Source of the DNA: an uncultured Lachnospiraceae bacterium
GTDB lineage: Bacteria > Bacillota > Clostridia > Lachnospirales > Lachnospiraceae
Assembly (NCBI GenBank): GCA_910586605.1
Contig: CAJUJR010000111.1
Coordinates: 1-7,135, forward strand
Length of the DNA: 7,135 nucleotides
Reading direction: 5' to 3'
Positions 1 through 4,694 of the stretch are shown here, one piece after another. Every line of letters begins with the position of its first letter. Position 1 is the first letter of the stretch. The translations under genes were made by a program, and so were the position numbers. Under the pieces are notes generated by a model that had not been told where the DNA came from, searched no databases, and worked only from the letters and a program-made list of their open reading frames with translations.

Positions 1-55
1 ATGGGTTTGATAGATTGCGTAAAATGGGGATTTTGGTAGGGAATGATAGTTTAAT

Positions 56-784
56 TTAAATTCTCCTTGCCAACGCTTCAATCAAAAAAAGCACTGGTAC
101 CTGGGATGTTGCATTAAACCCGCCATTTACCGTCTGTGCCTCCAGGCAATAGGAGATATTCCAGTCTGAAATTTTTGCTATTGTAGAATTAGGGGAATTA
201 GTAATGCTTAATATTTTGCAGTTATGCGTCTGGAATTTCTGGACTGCTTCAATAACCCCTGTTGTTTCACCACTAACGGATAAGGCGATTACGGCAATTT
301 TAGGATACGTCATCTCATTCAGAGGATAAAAAGCATCTTCTAACCCCACCGAAAATTTCCCAAAATTTGAAAGATACCTTGCCCCATATCTTGCCAATGC
401 ACCAGAAGAACCCAATCCGACAAACACTACCATTTCTGCATCCTGTATTAACTGTGCCCCTTCCCGGATTTTTTCCTCAAATGCACAAGTAGTAGTTCCC
501 TGGAAATAATGCAGCAGTTGTTCCAAGTCAAAACCCAATGCGACATTACTACGTTCTGCCATATAACTGCTAAACCTTTCCTTAAAATCATTATAACTTA
601 AACAGTCAATTTTATTGCAAAACCTCACTATCGTAGAAGTCGAAACATTAACCTCTGCTGCAAGTTCCCGTATTGTCATATATGGTATTTTTACCGCATT
701 AGATATAAGGTATTTATATAACAAGATTTCTGTTTCATTCAATTTCTGGATTATATCATATCTAAATAATTCTTCACGCGCCAT
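56..784 (-). CDS. RpiR/MurR-family transcriptional regulator with SIS domain
   Basis: 242-residue cytoplasmic DNA-binding regulator. The N-terminal part (about 1-77) is an RpiR-type helix-turn-helix, with the recognition region at about 37-60 (TIRELAAEVNVSTSTIVRF). The C-terminal part (about 105-240) is a SIS sugar-phosphate-binding domain, showing GLGSSG (123-128), SVSGET (169-174) and ITNSPNS (194-200), the usual phosphosugar-contact loops. Members of this family repress or activate sugar, amino-sugar or PTS genes in response to a phosphosugar; the ligand cannot be read from the sequence. It is somewhat shorter than the usual roughly 280 residues, but both domains are present and the end looks natural. 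The start ATG (782-784) has AAGGAAA just upstream on the minus strand. No sugar-uptake or catabolic gene lies in the window; a target operon may lie beyond the left edge. The neighbouring SUKH gene is divergent, so the regulator could also act on the shared promoter region. Confidence 0.93.
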   Translation of the reverse strand: MAREELFRYDIIQKLNETEILLYKYLISNAVKIPYMTIRELAAEVNVSTSTIVRFCNKIDCLSYNDFKERFSSYMAERSNVALGFDLEQLLHYFQGTTTCAFEEKIREGAQLIQDAEMVVFVGLGSSGALARYGARYLSNFGKFSVGLEDAFYPLNEMTYPKIAVIALSVSGETTGVIEAVQKFQTHNCKILSITNSPNSTIAKISDWNISYCLEAQTVNGGFNATSQVPVLFLIEALARRI

Positions 785-816
785 TTTATTTCCTTTTCAT
801 AACTGTTTTCAATAGG

Positions 817-834
817 GGCAAAATGCCTTTTGCC
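817..834 (-). promoter_or_regulatory. Perfect inverted repeat in the leader of the RpiR gene
   Basis: GGCAAAA (817-823) and TTTTGCC (828-834) form a perfect 7-bp inverted repeat around the 4-nt loop TGCC. It lies between the predicted leftward start site (about 853) and the RpiR start codon (784), so it would be in the mRNA leader. It could be an autoregulatory operator, since RpiR-type regulators often bind palindromes near their own promoters, or an RNA hairpin. The role is inference. Confidence 0.4.
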
Positions 835-859
835 TCACGCCTTAGTAATATTTAAAGAA

Positions 860-888
860 ATTATAGCCGCATGCTACAACGAAGTCAA
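860..888 (-). promoter_or_regulatory. Sigma-A promoter for the RpiR gene
   Basis: On the minus strand, TTGACT (888-883) is followed after exactly 17 bp by TATAAT (865-860). That is a near-consensus housekeeping promoter. Transcription would start near 853 and give a leader of about 70 nt that includes the 817-834 inverted repeat. Confidence 0.75.
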
Positions 889-897
889 CCAAACCTT

Positions 898-926
898 TTG
901 ACAAAACATCTGCTCTCTGTTAGAGT
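898..926 (+). promoter_or_regulatory. Sigma-A promoter for the SUKH gene
   Basis: A consensus -35 box TTGACA (898-903) is followed after 17 bp by TAGAGT (921-926), a 4-of-6 match to TATAAT. Transcription would start near 933, leaving a leader of about 135 nt before the ATG at 1068. That leader contains only a small 5-bp hairpin, GCATA/TATGC (963-977), and no riboswitch I recognise. The -35 is 9 bp from the -35 of the leftward promoter, so the two promoters are back to back and a regulator bound between them could affect both. Confidence 0.6.
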
Positions 927-1053
927 ATATAAAAATACGGTTTGTTGATTTAATTTTGCAAGGCATAACAGCTATGCAATATTTTTGTGATGACAAATAG
1001 GATTCATCTATTAGGAACCAGGCTAGAATAAAAAATGCATGGTACACTGTTGC

Positions 1054-1061
1054 AAAGGAGG
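1054..1061 (+). promoter_or_regulatory. Ribosome binding site that fixes the SUKH start
   Basis: AAAGGAGG lies 6 nt upstream of the ATG at 1068. The in-frame ATG at 1035 has only A-rich sequence upstream and no Shine-Dalgarno match, so 1068 is preferred and 11 residues are dropped from the longer reading. Confidence 0.85.
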
Positions 1062-1067
1062 CTTAAT

Positions 1068-1730
1068 ATGGCTAACCAGCTAATTGAACAATTACAGAAT
1101 GTAATGCCAGAGGGGATGCAGATACCAGAAGAAATAAAGCTGCTTTACAAATATATTGAAGACAATGGACTTTATAAAGACATTAATGGCTTCCGTTATG
1201 GATTTCTTTATCCTGAAGATGAGCTTAAAGAAAGCTGGAGTGAAACCGAAAGAGATGGCGGCACTGATATTACATTTTATCCAGGAGGCACAGAAAACCT
1301 AAAATACTGGTTTGACAAAGAGCATAATGAACTGGAACAGAGACTATGTGTCTTTGCCCAAACTGGTGGAGATGGTTCAGAAAGTGCATTTTGGCTTACA
1401 GAACAGGGAAAAATAAAAATTATCCATATGGGATCTGGTTCAGGTTCGCTGCTATCATGTGTTTTAGCGGATAACGCCGTGGATTTCCTAAGGTTACTCG
1501 CCATTGGTTACGATGAGATATGTTGGGATGAAGATTTTCCGTTCCCTCCCAATGAAAATCCAGATAGAGATATGACAATAAACCCAAATCTCAAATTCCA
1601 AAATTGGGTAAAACAGACATTTCATGTAGAAATACCAAAAACAGCATTAGAGATTATCAAGTATCCCGCGTGTATGGATGATGAAAGTTCAGAGGATGAA
1701 TTTTTCAACTGGATTCAAAAATATATATAA
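1068..1730 (+). CDS. SMI1/KNR4 (SUKH superfamily) protein, probable orphan immunity protein
   Basis: 220-residue acidic cytoplasmic protein with no signal peptide or membrane helix. The SUKH-like core is seen in LCVFAQTGGDGSESAFWL (93-110) followed by KIKIIHMGSGSG (115-126). A conserved tail follows: VDFLRLLAIGYDEICW (138-153), a proline-rich FPFPP (157-161), and FQNWV (177-181) before a predicted helix. In bacteria this superfamily is mostly known as immunity proteins that neutralise nuclease or deaminase toxins delivered by contact-dependent or secreted polymorphic toxin systems. No toxin gene lies next to it: upstream is a divergent regulator and downstream a DJ-1 protein. It may therefore be an orphan immunity gene or have another role. 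The start at 1068 follows an AAAGGAGG site. The gene has its own promoter and no strong terminator before the downstream gene, so read-through into it is possible. Confidence 0.8.
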   Translation: MANQLIEQLQNVMPEGMQIPEEIKLLYKYIEDNGLYKDINGFRYGFLYPEDELKESWSETERDGGTDITFYPGGTENLKYWFDKEHNELEQRLCVFAQTGGDGSESAFWLTEQGKIKIIHMGSGSGSLLSCVLADNAVDFLRLLAIGYDEICWDEDFPFPPNENPDRDMTINPNLKFQNWVKQTFHVEIPKTALEIIKYPACMDDESSEDEFFNWIQKYI

Positions 1731-1752
1731 ACAAAACTGCCGTTACATACGT

Positions 1753-1761
1753 TGGTATAAT
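1753..1761 (+). promoter_or_regulatory. Extended -10 promoter for the DJ-1 family gene
   Basis: TGGTATAAT (1753-1761) is an exact extended -10 element (TG-n-TATAAT). No good -35 box lies 16-18 bp upstream, which is common for extended -10 promoters. Transcription would start near 1768, about 25 nt before the ATG at 1794, giving a very short leader that contains AAGGAGG (1779-1785). Confidence 0.65.
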
Positions 1762-1793
1762 AGCGTTATGGCATAATTAAGGAGGTTATTTAT

Positions 1794-2354
1794 ATGGCAC
1801 AAGTACTTATTTTTCTGGCACCAGGATATGAAGAAGTGGAGATGCTAACCGTTGTTGATTTGTTACGCCGAAGCAGCATTGAAATTGACATGGTATCTGT
1901 TACAGATTCCCTAGAAGTCACCAGTTCGCACAATGTAACAATTAAAGCAGACGTATTATTAAAAGATGCTGATTTTAACAGCGCACAGATGATTGTACTT
2001 CCAGGCGGAATCCCTGGAACGCCAAACCTGTTAGCATGCAAACCACTGACAGACCAGATTAAAAAATATGCCAAAGAAGGGAAATGGCTGTCTGCAATTT
2101 GTGCAGCCCCAACTATTTATGGGGAACTGGGAGTATACCAAGGCTGCAAGGCAACCTGCTATCCTGATTTTGCAGAGAAGCTAAAGGATGCTGTATATGT
2201 AAAACAGCCTGTTGTAGTCGATGGCATATTTACCACTTCCCGCGGAGCTGGTACGACAATTGAATTTGCAGCAGCAATTATTGAACGTTTTAAAGATAAA
2301 CAGACAGCAGATACTATCTTGCAAAAGATTATTTATAATGATACTTATGCATAA
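1794..2354 (+). CDS. DJ-1/PfpI family protein (DJ-1/YajL-like subgroup)
   Basis: 186-residue cytoplasmic protein covering a complete DJ-1/ThiJ/PfpI domain. Key features are APGYEEVE (9-16), whose last Glu16 aligns with DJ-1 Glu18; the LPGG loop (69-72); and the nucleophile elbow AICAAP (101-106) with Cys103, equivalent to DJ-1 Cys106. KATCYP (119-124) and TSRGAGT follow towards the C terminus. The Glu/Cys pair is the redox-sensitive active site of the DJ-1/YajL group. Reported roles in that group include oxidative-stress protection, glyoxalase-like activity and debated deglycase activity; which applies here is unknown. The length matches the family, and the start has AAGGAGG (1779-1785) at 8-nt spacing. 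It has its own extended -10 promoter, so it need not be functionally linked to the SUKH gene upstream. It converges on the XRE gene. Confidence 0.92.
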   Translation: MAQVLIFLAPGYEEVEMLTVVDLLRRSSIEIDMVSVTDSLEVTSSHNVTIKADVLLKDADFNSAQMIVLPGGIPGTPNLLACKPLTDQIKKYAKEGKWLSAICAAPTIYGELGVYQGCKATCYPDFAEKLKDAVYVKQPVVVDGIFTTSRGAGTTIEFAAAIIERFKDKQTADTILQKIIYNDTYA

Positions 2355-2382
2355 AGGACTTCTTATATGCCCTTTATAGCAT
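2347..2382 (+). other. Hairpin at the end of the DJ-1 family gene
   Basis: ATGC plus ATAAAGG (2347-2357) pairs with CCTTTAT plus GCAT (2371-2377 and 2379-2382), leaving one bulged A at 2378 and a 13-nt loop. It overlaps the stop codon of the DJ-1 gene. No T-run follows, so it is not a classical intrinsic terminator; it could protect the 3' end of the mRNA or act with the next two hairpins. Confidence 0.4.
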
Positions 2383-2384
2383 AT

Positions 2385-2433
2385 ATTACTCCGGCTACGA
2401 AAAATCATTACGATATTTAATAGCTGGAGTAAT
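2385..2433. repeat. 13-bp inverted repeat between convergent genes
   Basis: ATTACTCCGGCTA (2385-2397) pairs with TAGCTGGAGTAAT (2421-2433) over 13 positions, with one G-T wobble and a 23-nt loop. It lies between the ends of the DJ-1 and XRE genes. No poly-T follows on either strand. GAGTAAT of the right arm could instead pair with ATTACTC at 2522-2528, enclosing the next hairpin. Confidence 0.5.
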
Positions 2434-2461
2434 TAAGATACAAATTTATGATTTTTGGGAA

Positions 2462-2520
2462 ATTTCAGAAATATAACAATCTCACCATGCAAATATGAAA
2501 AGATTGTTATTTTCTGAAAT
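2462..2520. terminator. Long hairpin, probable bidirectional terminator
   Basis: The left arm (2462-2482) and right arm (2501-2520) are complementary over 20 bp, with one bulged T at 2472 and an 18-nt loop. It sits 15 bp beyond the end of the XRE gene and also downstream of the DJ-1 gene. On either strand the inner stem AACAATCT/AGATTGTT runs straight into a T-rich arm (TATTTTCTG on plus, TATATTTCTG on minus), which could serve as the U-rich tract. A shared terminator for the two convergent genes is the simplest reading. A short mobile inverted repeat is the alternative. Confidence 0.6.
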
Positions 2521-2535
2521 GATTACTCTATGGCA

Positions 2536-3576
2536 TTAGTTTTTCTTCTGGCATACCAAATGGATAATCCCTTCAAATGCTGCAAACAAAATTCCTGCTA
2601 CTGCAAATATTATCCAGGTAGAACCCCATGCATTTGTCCTATAGCTTACTGCTACATAAACTGCTACGATAACACACCAGTAAATTACCGAAAAGTAACC
2701 CGTTGCTTTATTAAACTTCTTTTTATCCCTTGTATAGTCTCCCTCTTCTAATAACTTGTCATAACTCCCCTGAACCAAACCAAACCTCATAAAGCAATAT
2801 ACACCTGCGGATACTACTATTAACAATATACACACAGAAACTACTGCAAAAAATTCCTCATCCTTTTTGTTGGTAATAAAAAAAGGAGACATCACAAGTG
2901 GTATCACGCTGCTGATACACAATAAAATCCCAACCACTACACTTTTAGAGTACACAGGTGCATACTCTTCTTTTTTTGCAGAAATTATCCTATGCACATC
3001 TTCTGAAATCCTGACATTTTCTTTTTCCAAATATTCGTATTTACTTAATTTCATTCCATAGAAAGTCAGAATTCCAGCGCCTGCTGCCACAAATAGCAGC
3101 AATATGAATAGCCCGATACCGCAAGCTGCATTCTCAGTAAGGATTCCCTTATATTCTGATATTCCTGACAAAAACAATAGGCAAATAGGCGACCAAATGC
3201 ACAAAACAACACCAAATGCCATTTTACCCGCAACTTCCCTGACTAGGTTTATATAAGAATCTGCTTCATGGGAAGATACCCTATGTTCTGCCTGCTGTGC
3301 TGCTTCCTCACTTTGTGAACCAACTTGCTGCAGCCTTTCTTCGTCTCCTTCCATTCTCTTTTCTGGCTCTGGTTCTGCAATATCCTCTTTTAATAGGTAA
3401 TCTGTACTAACATTAAAAATATCACTCATTTTAATAATTTTATCTAATTCTGGAACAGATGTACCAGACTCCCACTTTGATACAGACTGCCTTGATATAT
3501 CCAACTGCTCTGCTAACTGTTCCTGTGACCAACCGGTCTTCTTTCTTAAATAAATAATTTTTTCTGATAATTCCAT
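2536..3576 (-). CDS. XRE-family HTH regulator with six-helix membrane domain
   Basis: 346-residue protein joining a DNA-binding head to a membrane tail. Residues 3-63 are a Cro/C1-type (HTH_3) domain: LSEKIIYLRKKTGWSQEQLA, then DISRQSVSKWESG (26-38), VPELDKIIKMSDIF and VSTDYLL. An acidic, Gln-rich linker (about 64-105) follows. Six hydrophobic segments lie at about 119-139, 150-175, 211-233, 241-264, 292-312 and 319-341, ending in a basic tail. The architecture suggests a membrane-anchored one-component regulator that senses envelope or membrane state; the ligand and targets are unknown. The start is taken at 3576 because AGGAGG (3581-3586 on plus coordinates) precedes that ATG, while the in-frame ATG at 3600 has no such site. 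The promoter is probably at 3719-3727 and the terminator at 2462-2520. No transporter or peptide gene that it might control is adjacent in this window. Confidence 0.9.
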   Translation of the reverse strand: MELSEKIIYLRKKTGWSQEQLAEQLDISRQSVSKWESGTSVPELDKIIKMSDIFNVSTDYLLKEDIAEPEPEKRMEGDEERLQQVGSQSEEAAQQAEHRVSSHEADSYINLVREVAGKMAFGVVLCIWSPICLLFLSGISEYKGILTENAACGIGLFILLLFVAAGAGILTFYGMKLSKYEYLEKENVRISEDVHRIISAKKEEYAPVYSKSVVVGILLCISSVIPLVMSPFFITNKKDEEFFAVVSVCILLIVVSAGVYCFMRFGLVQGSYDKLLEEGDYTRDKKKFNKATGYFSVIYWCVIVAVYVAVSYRTNAWGSTWIIFAVAGILFAAFEGIIHLVCQKKN

Positions 3577-3580
3577 TGTT

Positions 3581-3586
3581 CCTCCT
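3581..3586 (-). promoter_or_regulatory. Ribosome binding site that fixes the XRE start
   Basis: On the minus strand GAGAGGAGGAACA precedes the ATG at 3576. The AGGAGG core is separated from it by 4 nt. It lies inside the longer reading that would start at 3600, which makes the shorter start the better choice. Confidence 0.8.
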
Positions 3587-3615
3587 CTCAGTACTTCCAT
3601 CCATCTATTTTAATA

Positions 3616-3639
3616 ATTTCAATTTCCATAGTTTGAAAT
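3616..3639. promoter_or_regulatory. Operator-like inverted repeat upstream of the XRE gene
   Basis: ATTTCAA (3616-3622) and TTGAAAT (3633-3639) form a perfect 7-bp inverted repeat with a 10-bp centre, about 40 bp upstream of the XRE start codon and downstream of the predicted start site. The half-site spacing suits a dimeric helix-turn-helix protein, so autorepression is possible. This is inference from position and symmetry only. Confidence 0.35.
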
Positions 3640-3680
3640 AGGATGATGTACTTACAAAATCATTATGTCACTACAATAAC

Positions 3681-3801
3681 GGCCGTGAATAGTAACTATT
3701 TATGTTTTACTACTCACGATTATAGCAAAAAATATGGTTGACAACCAGCAAGTGCGCTTGGAAATTTGTCAACCAGCAGTTGCAGGGTACTATTCACGGC
3801 C
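3681..3801. repeat. Structured intergenic repeat with nested inverted repeats
   Basis: GGCCGTGAATAGTA (3681-3694) and TACTATTCACGGCC (3788-3801) are perfect 14-bp inverted copies bounding a 121-bp element. Inside, TGGTTGACAA (3735-3744) pairs with TTGTCAACCA (3766-3775), and CAAG/CTTG closes a TGCG tetraloop (3749-3760). A competing hairpin, 12 bp with one mismatch, joins 3684-3695 to 3707-3718. TGCAGGG/CCCTGCA (3781-3787 and 3811-3817) loops out the right copy. TTGACAACCAGCA and TTGTCAACCAGCA (from 3738 and 3766) are imperfect direct repeats. The core recurs at 7045-7098. It carries the leftward promoter for the XRE gene. I see no target-site duplication and no coding content. It could be a miniature mobile element or a REP-like dispersed repeat. 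Confidence 0.65.
3719..3727 (-). promoter_or_regulatory. Extended -10 promoter reading toward the XRE gene
   Basis: On the minus strand TGCTATAAT (3727-3719) is an exact extended -10 element. The upstream hexamer at 16-bp spacing is GGTTGT, a poor -35; TTGTCA is present but only 14 bp away. Transcription would start near 3712, so the leader of about 135 nt would begin in the hairpin 3684-3718. Confidence 0.55.
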
Positions 3802-3951
3802 ATTCCAGCCCCCTGCATAATCCCAAAGCATTACTGTTCTTGTCCCTTCTATGCGCCATGCATAAAACCAACCATCTATACCACCTCCGCTTCAAAATAC
3901 AAAATTAACAGATTTTCTATCGAAATTGACAAAAAATCATCAGCTTATATA
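3802..3951. other. Intergenic stretch without a supported gene
   Basis: This is the part of the 3577-3995 gap not taken up by the repeat or the rightward promoter core. I see no RNA gene, no coding sequence with a ribosome binding site, and no clear pair of LytTR-type direct repeats. A TTGACA at 3926-3931 is discussed with the downstream promoter. Confidence 0.5.
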
Positions 3952-3960
3952 TGTTATAAT
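3952..3960 (+). promoter_or_regulatory. Extended -10 promoter for the LytTR/GHKL operon
   Basis: TGTTATAAT (3952-3960) is an exact extended -10 element 35 bp before the response-regulator ATG. A perfect TTGACA lies at 3926-3931, but it is 23 bp from this -10, too far for normal joint use. It would be 16 bp from TATATG (3948-3953). Either two overlapping promoters exist or the extended -10 works alone. Transcription would start near 3967. Confidence 0.65.
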
Positions 3961-3995
3961 AAAATAATGCCAAAAAACAGAGAGGAACAATACTT

Positions 3996-4694
3996 ATGAG
4001 AATTGCAGTCTGCGATGATTCTTTCAGGGACATATTGTATATGAGGGCTTTTATGAGCGGACATGATGTCAGTATGTATTCTGACGCCGCCAGTCTCCTT
4101 TCAGATCTTGAAAGCAAAAAAGCTTTGTATGATCTATATCTGCTTGATATTTATATAGATGATTCTATGAATGGTATTGAACTTGCAAAAAAGATACGTG
4201 CAGCAGATGACGAAGCTGCCATCTGCTTTATTTCAACCAGCGATGATTTTTACAGAGAGGCATACGACCTCTATGCAATCCAATACCTTGTTAAACCAGT
4301 ACAGGAATCCGATCTAAAACAGCTTTTGGAAAAAATAGCCAAAAACCTTATCCGGAACAGGGAACAATGCCTGTGCTACAAATGGCGCGGCAAGACAGGC
4401 TCCATCCCCTATGGAAAAATTCTTTACATCAGCAGCAGGGAACATAACATATATATACATTGTAAAGACGGAACAGTACAGGAATGCAAGGGGAAATTAA
4501 ATGAACTCGCCTCCCAGATATGCGGTGAAATATTTCTCCGATGCCATCAAAGCTTCCTAGCAAATTTATATCACGTAGATAATTTGAATGGACAGGAATT
4601 AACCATTTCAGGACAGAGAATCCCAATATCTAGGCGATATTACAATGACGTAAAAAGAAGATACCATGAAATACTTTTTGAGGAGGTAAATTGA
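3996..4694 (+). CDS. LytTR-family response regulator (AgrA-like)
   Basis: 232-residue cytoplasmic response regulator. The receiver domain (about 1-118) shows the acidic pair Asp7-Asp8, the likely phosphorylation site Asp51 in LYLLDIYID, the switch Ser/Thr region around 80-82 (STS), and Lys100 in YLVKP. A LytTR DNA-binding domain follows (about 128-225), with IPYGKILYISSREHNIYIHC, then FLRCHQSFLANLYHV and ISGQRIPISRRYY. LytTR proteins of the AgrA/ComE/VirR type bind paired 9-bp direct repeats upstream of target promoters. It overlaps the next gene, a GHKL kinase, by one base (TGATG), so the two are translationally coupled and almost certainly act as one phosphorelay. A purine-rich site (GAGAGGAA, about 3980-3987) precedes the ATG. 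No agrB or agrD lies beside it. The regulated genes are unknown. Confidence 0.94.
   Translation: MRIAVCDDSFRDILYMRAFMSGHDVSMYSDAASLLSDLESKKALYDLYLLDIYIDDSMNGIELAKKIRAADDEAAICFISTSDDFYREAYDLYAIQYLVKPVQESDLKQLLEKIAKNLIRNREQCLCYKWRGKTGSIPYGKILYISSREHNIYIHCKDGTVQECKGKLNELASQICGEIFLRCHQSFLANLYHVDNLNGQELTISGQRIPISRRYYNDVKRRYHEILFEEVN
4681..4686 (+). promoter_or_regulatory. Ribosome binding site for the sensor kinase
   Basis: AGGAGG lies inside the last codons of the response regulator, 7 nt before the ATG at 4694. The TTG at 4691, one codon upstream, is only 4 nt from the site and is less likely to be the start. The ATG overlaps the TGA stop of the upstream gene by one base. Confidence 0.8.

Noticed and set aside
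1..55. Short open stretch at the left edge starting with ATG
   Set aside because: It stops after 12 codons, has no visible upstream signals in the window, and shows no terminator structure. Nothing can be supported there.
1035..1067. Upstream in-frame ATG of the SUKH gene
   Set aside because: There is no Shine-Dalgarno sequence before it, while AAAGGAGG sits correctly before the ATG at 1068.
933..1067. Long leader of the SUKH gene considered as a riboswitch or T-box
   Set aside because: Only a 5-bp hairpin is evident; there is no T-box motif, no terminator/antiterminator pair and no recognisable aptamer core.
1790..2074. Leftward frame opposite the DJ-1 family gene
   Set aside because: It is antisense to a well-supported conserved gene and has no ribosome binding site or recognisable motifs.
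2530..2751. Rightward frame opposite the end of the XRE gene
   Set aside because: It is antisense to the membrane-helix coding part, is Cys/Tyr rich as expected from reading that strand, and has no supporting signals.
3577..3600. Upstream in-frame ATG of the XRE gene
   Set aside because: The AGGAGG site lies inside this extension and is correctly spaced for the ATG at 3576.
3720..3818. Leftward 32-codon frame considered as a possible signal-peptide gene for the kinase
   Set aside because: It lies wholly within the repeat element, has no convincing ribosome binding site, and has neither the amphipathic leader nor the charged tail of AgrD-like precursors.
3766..3999. Rightward 77-codon reading frame between the repeat and the response regulator
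   Set aside because: It starts at a TTG inside the repeat, has no ribosome binding site, runs through the operon promoter and overlaps the true ATG at 3996. Its composition does not resemble a protein family.
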